This document shows, piece after piece, positions 1-6,526 of a stretch of DNA of 15,889 nucleotides (positions are counted from its first letter, which is position 1; every line of letters begins with the position of its first letter). The notes under the pieces were generated by a model. The model ran no database searches. It saw only the letters and a list, made by a program, of their open reading frames with translations, and had not been told where the DNA came from. The position numbers were made by a program, and so were the translations under genes. This DNA is from Dehalococcoidia bacterium (GTDB taxonomy: Bacteria; Chloroflexota; Dehalococcoidia; UBA3495), in contig PCAH01000055.1 in the NCBI GenBank assembly GCA_002730485.1, positions 1 through 15,889 on the forward strand, in the 5' to 3' direction.

Positions 1-318
1 AACCTGTTGGCTTGGGCCAGCCAGAACTACTCCGAGGGCCGCGTTGACAGGTTCAACGAACGGTTGGCCAGCCCCACTGAATACGAGGGGGCCCTCAAGG
101 AAGTCTTGTATGACTACAAGCAGTCTGTTGGTGCAGGTTTCACCGCACCACTCGTAACTGGACAAGCGATGCCTAATACATCGAGTGGGTACTCGTCAAC
201 ACAAGAACTGGTAGCAGCAATCCGAGACGCAAGGAATAGCGGAAGTATGCCAGAGCAGGTGAAGCGTCGAATCGCAAACACGCCTCAGCATATCATCCAA
301 GGAGTGGACGGCAAATGA
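1..318 (+). CDS. Capsid assembly scaffolding protein, C-terminal part (T7 gp9-like)
   Basis: The frame is open from base 1, so this is the 3' end of a longer gene. The TTG at 7 is only an internal leucine codon. About 105 residues are visible. They begin with a Trp-Ala-Ser-Gln-Asn helix-like stretch and a segment with the pattern ERLASPTEYEGALKEVLYDY, which resembles the C-terminal region of T7-type scaffolds, where a short helical domain contacts the capsid protein. The family guides assembly of the prohead shell and is absent from the mature particle. Its place just before the capsid gene fits T7 gene 9. The last third (Ser/Thr/Asn-rich, then a basic stretch) is less conserved. It overlaps the next gene by ATGA at 315-318. 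The assignment rests on remembered family patterns and gene order; the N-terminus is outside the window. Confidence 0.75.
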   Translation, partial: NLLAWASQNYSEGRVDRFNERLASPTEYEGALKEVLYDYKQSVGAGFTAPLVTGQAMPNTSSGYSSTQELVAAIRDARNSGSMPEQVKRRIANTPQHIIQGVDGK

Positions 319-662
319 CCATCAGAATCAACCGAGAGCAAACAGCGAAACTCGACAAGTACCGGCTCAATGTGAAGACCTCATTCGACCCGCTGTCCTA
401 CTTGTACAAGGCGAACGTACGTGACTCCCTCACGAATGAGGACGTAGCGAACGCCAGTCACGGCAGCGAACAGCAGGCCGTGGACGACGCAATCAACGCA
501 GTCTCCGACCGGCACGAGCCAATGAGCCGCCTTGAGATGGAGAAACGTCTCAAGGAACTTGAGCAAGACAACAAGCCTTCCAAGAAGAAGGCCACAAAGA
601 AGACCGAATCCTCCGCCAAAGTCGTGCGACCAATGCGTGACTCAGTGAAGGACGACGACTAG
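315..662 (+). CDS. Small lysine-rich protein of unknown function between scaffold and capsid genes
   Basis: This encodes 115 residues. The ATG at 315 overlaps the scaffold stop (ATGA), and an AAGGAG at 299-304 sits ten bases upstream, so start and translational coupling look sound. Residues 1-50 mix basic and aromatic residues. Residues 70-88 are predicted to be helical and charged (MSRLEMEKRLKELEQ). The tail from about 86 is a low-complexity run of Lys, Ser and Thr (KPSKKKATKK) that ends in acidic residues. I do not recognise a family. T7 has no gene at this position between genes 9 and 10. A co-expressed assembly helper or a DNA- or capsid-binding minor protein would fit the basic tail, but this is inference only. 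Confidence 0.75.
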   Translation: MTIRINREQTAKLDKYRLNVKTSFDPLSYLYKANVRDSLTNEDVANASHGSEQQAVDDAINAVSDRHEPMSRLEMEKRLKELEQDNKPSKKKATKKTESSAKVVRPMRDSVKDDD

Positions 663-663
663 A

Positions 664-692
664 CCCCACTCGTCATATGTTTGACGAGGGGG
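664..692 (+). other. Hairpin directly after the 115-residue gene
   Basis: CTCGTCA at 669-675 pairs perfectly with TGACGAG at 682-688 across a six-base loop. The stem continues with CCCC (664-667) against GGGG (689-692) after one bulged A at 668. It begins two bases after the TAG stop. No run of T follows, so it is a poor intrinsic terminator. It could be an RNA processing site or a stabilising 3' end. The pairing is seen directly; the function is inferred. Confidence 0.55.
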
Positions 693-715
693 AACACTCT
701 CCTGTACGACAGAGC

Positions 716-765
716 CTTCCGCTAACCAGGACACCCGGCCACGCCGGCCCTGACGCGAGCGGAAG
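716..765 (+). other. Multi-part stem-loop in the capsid leader
   Basis: An eight-base perfect inverted repeat, CTTCCGCT (716-723) with AGCGGAAG (758-765), encloses two further pairings: CAGG 727-730 with CCTG 749-752, and CCGGC 735-739 with GCCGG 743-747 around a three-base loop. The nested stems form one long irregular arm in the RNA. T7 late mRNAs are cut by RNase III at such imperfect arms, so a processing site or a 5' stabiliser for the abundant capsid message is plausible. A rho-independent terminator is unlikely because no U tract follows. Confidence 0.5.
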
Positions 766-821
766 ACACCTCATAGGTTGGGGAGTAATTCACGACACGC
801 CTAACTATGAGGTAAATAGAA

Positions 822-1895
822 ATGGCTAACTCAGTACCAGTCCGCACCCTGAAAGATGACGCAGGGTCTGGCAATTATGGTCTGGCACTCAAGGTATTCT
901 CCGGCACAGTCCTAGAAGCCTTCCGTGCAAAGACAAAGTTCTGGGACAACACCGGAAACATCATGGCCGTCAAGCAACTCGACGGTGGACGCACAGCACA
1001 GTGGCCCATCATCGGTGACGACATTGATCTCGCAAGCACAGACAGCAACGGCGTCGATAAGGGCTACCATACCCCTGGCCACGAACTTCTCGGGCAAGAC
1101 ATCAAGATGAGCGAGGAAACCATCACAGTCGATGACGTTCTCGTCGCGCAAGTCGACGTCCCGTTCGCGGACCTCGACCTCAACCACTTCGACGTCATTC
1201 AGCCCTACGCTGTGAAGTTGGGGCGATCACTCGCCATCGACTTGGACAAGAAGTGTGCAACCATCGCCCTGAAGGCCGCACGAGCCGCCGCAGTTTCCAA
1301 CATCCACAGTGGTGGTAACGAAGTTGTTACTGACACCTTGACCACGGCCGCAACTTACGCGGCATGGTACACAAACGACTCGCCTGGCTCGACGAAGTTT
1401 CGCAATGACGCGTCATCTCTCGCCCGACTCATGGACGAGGACAACGTGCCAGAGGAGGGACGATACTTGTTCATCCCTCCATACATGCGTCAGATCCTCC
1501 GTCACGAGACGGACGTCTTCAACCGGGACTATAACCCGGAGACGACGGCTGGCAACCTGAACGAACGCCTCATCGGTGTGATGGAAGGATTCAACTTGAT
1601 CCTCACCAACCACATCCCGCAGGCGAGCGTCACTGGTTACACCGGAGACTTGGTCAAGTACAACGGAGTGTTCGCCGGCGCAACTGAGGCCGGCTACCTT
1701 CCCGCAGCCATCGCCCTGTGCGGTGCGCAAGAAGGCGCTGCCGGCATCGGCATGGTGCAGGCAAGTGGTCTTCGTACGGTCATTCAGGACGACGAGCGTC
1801 GTAACACTAAGTTTATGAAGGCACAACTCATGGTCGGCATTGACATGCTTTGTCCATGGTCGGCCGGTGCTATTGGCATCTGGACGGACAATTGA
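822..1895 (+). CDS. Major capsid protein (T7 gp10-like, HK97-type fold)
   Basis: This encodes 357 residues, close to T7 gp10A (345). The N-terminal part has the family pattern LALKVFSGTVLEAFRAKTKF (about residues 21-40), followed by a GGRTAQWPIIG segment, a LLGQDI...ETITVDDVLVAQVDVPFADLD stretch and the ...YAVKLGRSLAIDLD helix, all characteristic of T7-type capsid proteins. Residues around 205-220 (VPEEGRYLFIPPYM) match the usual motif before the A domain. It forms the icosahedral shell on the scaffold. The ATG at 822 has GAGG nine bases upstream. The gene has its own structured leader and is followed by a strong terminator, as expected for the most abundant virion protein. I saw no slippery site with a sensible extension, so a T7-like 10B frameshift form is not supported. 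Confidence 0.95.
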   Translation: MANSVPVRTLKDDAGSGNYGLALKVFSGTVLEAFRAKTKFWDNTGNIMAVKQLDGGRTAQWPIIGDDIDLASTDSNGVDKGYHTPGHELLGQDIKMSEETITVDDVLVAQVDVPFADLDLNHFDVIQPYAVKLGRSLAIDLDKKCATIALKAARAAAVSNIHSGGNEVVTDTLTTAATYAAWYTNDSPGSTKFRNDASSLARLMDEDNVPEEGRYLFIPPYMRQILRHETDVFNRDYNPETTAGNLNERLIGVMEGFNLILTNHIPQASVTGYTGDLVKYNGVFAGATEAGYLPAAIALCGAQEGAAGIGMVQASGLRTVIQDDERRNTKFMKAQLMVGIDMLCPWSAGAIGIWTDN

Positions 1896-1935
1896 TCTAA
1901 ATCCTTCGGGGCTTAGTCCCCTGCTTCGGAGAATA

Positions 1936-1965
1936 GGGCCGGGGGCGGTTCGCCGCCCCTGGTCT
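1936..1965 (+). terminator. Intrinsic terminator after the capsid gene
   Basis: A 13-pair stem (1936-1948 with 1953-1965, including three G-U pairs) closes on a UUCG tetraloop (1949-1952). Its upper seven pairs are all G-C. It is followed by GTTTCTCC, a short, imperfect U tract. The position matches T-phi, the late terminator of T7 after gene 10, which sets the ratio of capsid to tail transcripts. Partial readthrough must be assumed, because all downstream genes are on the same strand with no other obvious promoter. A minor GGGG/CCCC hairpin at 1908-1921 precedes it. Confidence 0.85.
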
Positions 1966-1987
1966 GTTTCTCCACCCAGGAGAAGTG

Positions 1988-2212
1988 ATGACAAGGAATA
2001 TGAACAACATAGTCACACTGTCATTGAGGGATTGGGTGGGAATACTCGCCGTCTTCACGACAGTGTTAGCACTCGTGGGAGCGGCGTACCTTCGCCACGA
2101 CCGTTACCTTACTGAAGTCCTAGTCAAGCAGGACTTCATGGAGGTACAAATGCAAGACATGAAGGACCGTGTCCAGCAGATCGAAACGGCACTGACACAT
2201 AGGAGCGACTAA
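1988..2212 (+). CDS. Small single-helix membrane protein with coiled-coil tail; candidate holin
   Basis: This encodes 74 residues. The ATG at 1988 is preferred over the in-frame GTG at 1985 because AGGAG at 1978-1982 lies five bases upstream. Residues about 16-35 (DWVGILAVFTTVLALVGAAY) form one hydrophobic membrane span after a short polar N-terminus. Residues about 44-70 are charged, with heptad-like hydrophobics (VLVKQDFMEVQMQDMKDRVQQIE), suggesting a coiled coil. Small membrane proteins downstream of structural genes in podoviruses are often holins or other lysis factors, and this topology would allow that, but no family signature is visible. A membrane anchor or scaffold for a tail component is an alternative. 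Its stop overlaps the next ATG (TAATG at 2210-2214). Confidence 0.75.
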   Translation: MTRNMNNIVTLSLRDWVGILAVFTTVLALVGAAYLRHDRYLTEVLVKQDFMEVQMQDMKDRVQQIETALTHRSD

Positions 2213-2706
2213 TGCCAGGCATTCAACTACAAACTGTGACCCGCGTGTGGACGGCGGGATACACAGAGAACGCAGACGCCACTCTAGCGTCGGCGCCCAC
2301 GACCTCCATGCCAAACGAGTCGGGCATCGTACAGGCCACCAACTACAACCTTGCCAAGGTCGTGTTCCATGGCACGACAGCGGCAGACCTAACGTCTACA
2401 GCCTACATCTACCGATGGGGGGCCGTTGGCGGACTCTACGTCCCTGAGTTCGTGGCCAAACTCAACCTGACGACGGGCACTACTGTGGGTGTGGCCGACA
2501 CTGCCGTGGACGCTGGCGAATACTTCGTGGACACCATCGACTTCGTTGACGGAGACGAGTCTGTGAAGATCACGACCGGTATCGCCAACAAGATCGCAAG
2601 TGTGACCTTCGACCTTGAGGGCTGCCTTCGATGGCAGGTGTCGTTCGACGACATTGGTGGCTCCGGCGAGGCGGCGTCCATGAACTACCTTCACGCGCAG
2701 TATTGA
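2212..2706 (+). CDS. Beta-rich 164-residue protein, possible capsid decoration or head-fibre base
   Basis: The ATG at 2212 overlaps the previous stop, with AGGAG at 2201-2205 six bases upstream. The protein is rich in Thr, Val, Ala and Gly, with alternating strand-like stretches, no charged helices, no membrane segment and no signal peptide. It looks like one compact beta domain. I do not recognise the family. Its place shortly after the capsid gene suits a small virion surface protein, such as a head decoration or fibre attachment protein. The single stop is TGA followed by C (2704-2707), and the next gene continues in the same frame after only three codons. A readthrough fusion to the LamG protein is therefore formally possible (see findings). 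The function is inferred from context only. Confidence 0.75.
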   Translation: MPGIQLQTVTRVWTAGYTENADATLASAPTTSMPNESGIVQATNYNLAKVVFHGTTAADLTSTAYIYRWGAVGGLYVPEFVAKLNLTTGTTVGVADTAVDAGEYFVDTIDFVDGDESVKITTGIANKIASVTFDLEGCLRWQVSFDDIGGSGEAASMNYLHAQY

Positions 2707-2730
2707 CGCAACCCCATGGACTCCACCATG
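2701..2730 (+). other. Candidate UGA readthrough site between the 164-residue and LamG genes
   Basis: TAT TGA CGC AAC CCC ATG (2701-2718) keeps one reading frame through the stop. UGA followed by C is the leakiest stop context known in bacteria and eukaryotes. CATGG at 2715-2719 can pair with CCATG at 2726-2730 around a six-base loop, eight bases after the stop, which is the usual spacing for stimulatory structures, but five pairs is weak. No Shine-Dalgarno precedes the ATG at 2716 or the in-frame ATG at 2728. The arrangement is seen directly; recoding is a hypothesis, and ordinary translational coupling is the simpler reading. Confidence 0.25.
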
Positions 2731-4674
2731 ATCGCATTGGCAAGAAAGTATCGCGGTATTGCCGCGTACCGACGAACCTACGAGCGTGGCGGCGACACAT
2801 ATTGGGCGAATGACCTAACGGGGTCCTACCTGCACGAACTTAGAGTGGATGGGTGTGGGGTATTCTGGCCGTGTTGTAGTGACGGCAGTGGTGGCGTCGA
2901 CACGTCGGATCGCTTCGGTGATAACGACGCAACATTTACCACCACAAGCGGAAACCTTACCCAAGAGTTCAAGGACGGCCCACTCCTCGATACTGGGAGA
3001 GACGAAGACAGTCTCTACCGCGTCAACTACGATGCTGGGAACAGAGACGGCGTGTACTTGTCAATCGACGACGACGACGACTATCTGTGTGATACCTACA
3101 TCAAGGGACCCGCATATACCAGCAACATGGCGGGGGGCATTACCGGCTACCCATACACACTAGAAACATGGTTCAGCCCCTATCAAGACGGTCTTACTAC
3201 AGGTATTCATTGGATACTGGCTCACCAAGACACATTGGGCGGGACCAATGATTATGTGGTTGTAAAGGCCGAGTTTATGCAGGCGGCGCAGGGGCCACCA
3301 CCAGAATATACGGCGCCATATACCGTACTTGTGTGTTCTGGTGGGTCTGAAACGGAGTACGTAGTCCCGTCGTGCCAAGTCCCGTGGGCCTCTTGGCCGT
3401 GGCAGAACTTGTCGGGACTTTGGAGCCACGTCGTGTTGGTTGTGGAGTCGGATGGGTTTCGGCTCTACGTCAATGGCCAACTCCTCTTGGACGAGTCTGT
3501 GTCGATGCCCTCATTCCCTATTCGGGGATACCGGCTGAGCGCGGGTGCTTCCATCGACGACTCTAGTGTCGGAGCCGACGTTGTTGACCACGTCGCCAAT
3601 ATGAATGTGTGGGGGATTGCGGCGTACCCAAATACCCTCGATGATCAACAGGTTGTCCGACACTACATCGCCGGAACAAGATGCCTCGATCTCAAACTCC
3701 AGTCTGGAGATGATGGTGGCAACGTCACACGAACTCTCACGACGAGCAAGTGCCGAAGTATCGGGGAGCCACACGCCGACTGCGTTATTTGGCCATATCA
3801 ACACAACGCCACAGGCACGTCGGTGTGGTATGGCCTGGAAGCGAAAGATGATGTATACGGATCAAGTGCCGCACACTACCCAACGAACGGTGTGTTCCAC
3901 TGGTTGTCGAACCTCCACGAGGGCATGGGGATCATCTCGTCGATCCAGCCCCACAACCTACCAGCAACCCTCATCCATTTCTGGCGTGAGGACACAGACG
4001 ACTGGACATTACACGGCAGCGGCTGCTCTCACCCGAGCCTGCCCGCCGACGCTGGAGCCAATGTCTACTTGGACGCGGGGGGCAACATCAATTCGCACTA
4101 CGGATTTGTGGATACGGCCACTGACGCACACAGGAACAGACTTGGTAGCGATGGGCCAATTGTAGAATGGGCATCAACAACCCCTCGCAAGAGTCGACAC
4201 TACACGGTGTGCCACTGGCAATCATGGAACACGTCTTCAGAACACGAACACGACGGCATTGAGGCTACTGGACTTATGATCAACGGCAAAGAAATGTTGT
4301 ACACCCCTGCCTCTGGGGGCGAAACACTTGAGGTCGCCTGCTATCACAACACAAGGGCTGTCGGAATATCTCGGGCTGGGCACGTTATGGGCCAAGCAAC
4401 TGGGGGAGACTTCGACCTTGGTATGTCGTGGTCAAACCACGGGGACGTTGCGTCGTCAGGCTCAGGAGACGACCTCGTGCCTGGGGCGTGGCACTTTGAG
4501 GGTCGAATGGGACCAACTGTTATCTTTGCCGGGTACAACAACCCGTACATCATGCGACGGATGAACCGGGCAATCAAGGGACATCGGGGACTCAGAACCA
4601 GGCCACTAACCAATATGTGCAATAGGCACGTTCTCCTCATACACGAGGGGCGGCAGGGGTTATCATCCAGATGA
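2716..4674 (+). CDS. Large virion adhesin with two LamG/concanavalin A-like domains
   Basis: This encodes 652 residues. Residues about 48-320 read as a LamG-type jelly roll: a YTLETWFSP strand near 147-155, WSHVVLVVESDGFRLYVNGQ near 237-256, and a closing NVWGIAAYPNTLDDQQV segment near 297-311. A second, more divergent copy seems to occupy about 500-625, with HYTVCHWQSW, ATGLMINGKEML and a final GPTVIFAGYNNPYIMRRMNRA stretch echoing the same order. Such domains bind glycans or protein surfaces and are common in fibres of marine phages. A run of five Asp (118-122) could bind metal. The start is uncertain: neither ATG 2716 nor ATG 2728 has a Shine-Dalgarno, and the frame is continuous with the preceding gene except for one TGA. 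It is probably a head or tail fibre; T7 has nothing here. The stop overlaps the next start (ATGA). Confidence 0.8.
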   Translation: MDSTMIALARKYRGIAAYRRTYERGGDTYWANDLTGSYLHELRVDGCGVFWPCCSDGSGGVDTSDRFGDNDATFTTTSGNLTQEFKDGPLLDTGRDEDSLYRVNYDAGNRDGVYLSIDDDDDYLCDTYIKGPAYTSNMAGGITGYPYTLETWFSPYQDGLTTGIHWILAHQDTLGGTNDYVVVKAEFMQAAQGPPPEYTAPYTVLVCSGGSETEYVVPSCQVPWASWPWQNLSGLWSHVVLVVESDGFRLYVNGQLLLDESVSMPSFPIRGYRLSAGASIDDSSVGADVVDHVANMNVWGIAAYPNTLDDQQVVRHYIAGTRCLDLKLQSGDDGGNVTRTLTTSKCRSIGEPHADCVIWPYQHNATGTSVWYGLEAKDDVYGSSAAHYPTNGVFHWLSNLHEGMGIISSIQPHNLPATLIHFWREDTDDWTLHGSGCSHPSLPADAGANVYLDAGGNINSHYGFVDTATDAHRNRLGSDGPIVEWASTTPRKSRHYTVCHWQSWNTSSEHEHDGIEATGLMINGKEMLYTPASGGETLEVACYHNTRAVGISRAGHVMGQATGGDFDLGMSWSNHGDVASSGSGDDLVPGAWHFEGRMGPTVIFAGYNNPYIMRRMNRAIKGHRGLRTRPLTNMCNRHVLLIHEGRQGLSSR

Positions 4675-5132
4675 AGTACACACTCGTCCTTTTTCTCTTC
4701 CTCGCGGTGGGCGTTGTGCAAGGATGCGCCTCCCCACCGCGTATCCTCTTGGAATACCCAGACGGAAGAAAGATAGAGGTTGTTGGACAAGCAGGACAAG
4801 CAGAACCGGCAACAATAGTTGCCAATGACATGGAGATCACTACTGGCGGCGTCGATCAGGCGCTCGCACACCTTAGTGGCTCCACGTCATGGCTCGGGAC
4901 CATTTTGGTCATCCTCGGGCTTGGCCTTCTTATCGGATCTCGGTGGCTCCCTGTCATACCAAGGACTACATCAATCATAGTCATCGCGGCCGGCGGAGCA
5001 ATGTTCGCCTTCCCAATACTCTTAGACCGTTACAGCATATACATCTTCATCGCGCTGGCCGCCCTGGCTGGGCTGTTCATCTTTGGAGCGTGGGACAACA
5101 AGAGGAAACTAAATGGCAACACTAAGAACTGA
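4671..5132 (+). CDS. Membrane protein with lipobox signal and three further helices; role unknown
   Basis: This encodes 153 residues. The ATG at 4671 overlaps the LamG stop (ATGA), and only a weak AGGGG lies upstream, so coupling is likely. Residues 1-18 form a hydrophobic signal ending Val-Gln-Gly-Cys (Cys19), a near-consensus lipobox for lipid attachment in a Gram-negative envelope. Residues 20-70 are soluble. Hydrophobic spans follow at about 74-90, 98-118 and 121-140, and the C-terminus is basic (DNKRKLNGN). A lipoprotein with three extra transmembrane spans is unusual. A holin or spanin-like lysis protein, a superinfection-exclusion protein or a host-envelope factor are possible; no family is recognised. 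The N-terminal span might instead be a plain membrane anchor. Its 3' end overlaps the next gene by 20 bases. Confidence 0.75.
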   Translation: MKYTLVLFLFLAVGVVQGCASPPRILLEYPDGRKIEVVGQAGQAEPATIVANDMEITTGGVDQALAHLSGSTSWLGTILVILGLGLLIGSRWLPVIPRTTSIIVIAAGGAMFAFPILLDRYSIYIFIALAALAGLFIFGAWDNKRKLNGNTKN

Positions 5133-5862
5133 CATCATCAAGGGTTCATCGACACCAGGAACCCTTACTGTTGGAGATACCTCTGATACCACAAACTTGG
5201 TTGTCAAGGGGGCTATCACACAAGAGTTTGGGGACAACGCGTTCCGCACATCCTCAATCAGTGGTAACGCGATTGACGGCGGGATAATAACCAACTTTGA
5301 GTCGACGGGCATTGACGACGGGTCCACTTCTGGTACGGCGATCACGATCGCATCGGATAAAGACGTGGCACTGGCTGCTGACTTGGATGTCACGGGCGCC
5401 CTCTCGGTTTCGGGGGCAACTATTCTGGGCGATGTCACAGTCACCGGCTCCATGAACCTCGGGTCGGCGGGGGGTGTTTCGGTAAACGCCATGTGTGAAT
5501 TCGATTGGATTGTCCAGCCTGGCTATGGCGTCAATTCCTTGACAGTGAACGCGAGGGTAGGGGCGCTTTCTGGAACCGGATCGTCGATTGCCCTCGTCGG
5601 CAGTGGATCTAACCAAAGGGTAAGGCTTACCTTTTCGACTGCAACAGGTATAGCCCCTACATCCACCGATTATTTCGTGTTGGTATCCCAAGAGAATTTC
5701 GATCAGGGATGGTCGTCTGGTTATACCTTCACAGCATCAAGTGTCTGGTCCCACACAATTACCAAGCAGACATCCTACTTTGACTTCGCTGGACGTAGCG
5801 AGCCATACCCAACCGGAAATTACTGGCGAGGCACGGCGACGATCTTTGTGGGTGGTTGGTAG
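5113..5862 (+). CDS. Tail-fibre-like virion protein with beta repeats
   Basis: This encodes 249 residues. The ATG at 5113 lies inside the previous gene, with AGAGGA at 5101-5106 six bases upstream. Residues about 1-60 start with a TLRTDIIKGSS-type segment often seen at the head of marine phage fibre proteins. Residues about 70-120 contain the pattern SGTAITIASDKDVALAADLD, then LDVTGALSVSG and VTVTGSMNLGSAGG, a repetitive beta-strand arrangement widespread in fibre and baseplate proteins of marine phages. The C-terminal half (about 125-249) is a separate beta-rich domain with many aromatic residues, likely the distal receptor-binding or capping part. There is no chaperone or peptidase motif. 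It probably forms a trimeric fibre or spike. Position before the tail adaptors and sequence character agree; the exact receptor role is unknown. Confidence 0.75.
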   Translation: MATLRTDIIKGSSTPGTLTVGDTSDTTNLVVKGAITQEFGDNAFRTSSISGNAIDGGIITNFESTGIDDGSTSGTAITIASDKDVALAADLDVTGALSVSGATILGDVTVTGSMNLGSAGGVSVNAMCEFDWIVQPGYGVNSLTVNARVGALSGTGSSIALVGSGSNQRVRLTFSTATGIAPTSTDYFVLVSQENFDQGWSSGYTFTASSVWSHTITKQTSYFDFAGRSEPYPTGNYWRGTATIFVGGW

Positions 5863-5875
5863 GAGTTATTGACCT

Positions 5876-6526
5876 ATGGCAGACAATGGAACAATAAAAC
5901 TGGCAATGGTGAACGATGTAATGAGGCGGTGTGGCAAGTTGCCAGTCAGCGCACTCGACACGGGCGGCCAATCGAGCCCCGGACTCGTCGAACGAACCAT
6001 TGACGACGCTATAAGTGAAATCCTATCGAAGGGGTGGTACTTCAATAGGAGGTACAACGTGGAATCAACGGCGGATGGCGATGGACTCCATCAATTGTCT
6101 GCACTAGAAGCCAACCTAGGGACAATTTACAGCATTGACACCGACGCAACAGACGCCTACATCCCTATAACGGTCACTCATCACACTGACGGCGAAACCG
6201 ATACCCGGGTCTTGTACAACCTAGATGACAAGACAGACGAATGGGGCGCCGACGCCACGCTACGTGTGGCGTTCATATACAGATCCGACGTACAGGACCT
6301 TCCAGAGCAGTTCAAGAAATGGATCATTTCACTGTCGGCCTTTAACCATAATCGCCACTTCTTGCAGAACGAGGCCCGAGATGGCCAACTTCAGCAGGAA
6401 ATGATGTACTCACAAGCCTGTGCAAACAGGGAAGAGATCGAAGTGGCAGACGTGAATGTTCTCGACACACCAGAACAAGATCAAATCAGAGGACGACCCA
6501 GAATGAAGAACAGGAGCATTCACTAA
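5876..6526 (+). CDS. Tail tubular protein A, copy 1 (T7 gp11-like adaptor)
   Basis: This encodes 216 residues, against 196 in T7 gp11. AGGAG at 5861-5865 lies ten bases before the ATG. The N-terminal pattern LAMVNDVMRRCGKLPVSAL and the helix ending ISEILSKGWYFN match the start of T7 gp11 (VNDILASIGEPPVS... QIQSRGWTFN). The C-terminal LPEQFKKWIISLSAFNHNRHF and the NVLD near the end also parallel T7. In T7, gp11 is a ring between portal and nozzle that forms the upper tail. This copy is the most T7-like of three consecutive members and the most distant from the other two. It is therefore the best candidate for the canonical adaptor. The stop overlaps the next start (TAATG). Confidence 0.9.
   Translation: MADNGTIKLAMVNDVMRRCGKLPVSALDTGGQSSPGLVERTIDDAISEILSKGWYFNRRYNVESTADGDGLHQLSALEANLGTIYSIDTDATDAYIPITVTHHTDGETDTRVLYNLDDKTDEWGADATLRVAFIYRSDVQDLPEQFKKWIISLSAFNHNRHFLQNEARDGQLQQEMMYSQACANREEIEVADVNVLDTPEQDQIRGRPRMKNRSIH

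Larger units (their letters stand above)
663..821 (+). promoter_or_regulatory. Structured leader upstream of the capsid gene; possible phage promoter region
   Basis: This non-coding gap of about 160 bases is the longest in the window. It holds two hairpins (annotated separately) and then an AT-richer stretch at 785-821 ending in the capsid ribosome binding site GAGG (809-812), nine bases before the ATG. In T7 the corresponding gap carries the strong late promoter phi10 and the leader of gene 10. The stretch CTAACTATGAGG (801-812) loosely recalls the core and initiation end of T7-type promoters (CACTATAGGG), but only one copy was seen, so no consensus can be built. No convincing sigma-70 pair was found. 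A promoter here is inferred mainly from position. Confidence 0.35.

Noticed and set aside
681..709. TTGACG considered as a -35 box in the capsid leader
   Set aside because: No acceptable -10 hexamer occurs 15-19 bases downstream, and the bases are part of the hairpin stem at 682-688.
1523..1539. CCGGG/CCCGG hairpin containing GACTATA, considered as a T7-type promoter
   Set aside because: It lies inside the capsid gene, lacks the GGGAGA initiation end, and encodes a plausible RDYNPE segment, so it is likely coincidental.
1840..2115. +1-frame open frame overlapping the capsid 3' end, considered as a T7 10B-like frameshift extension
   Set aside because: It runs through the terminator hairpin and the next gene, its sequence is low quality (Arg/Pro/Ser-rich), and no slippery site was seen near 1870-1895.
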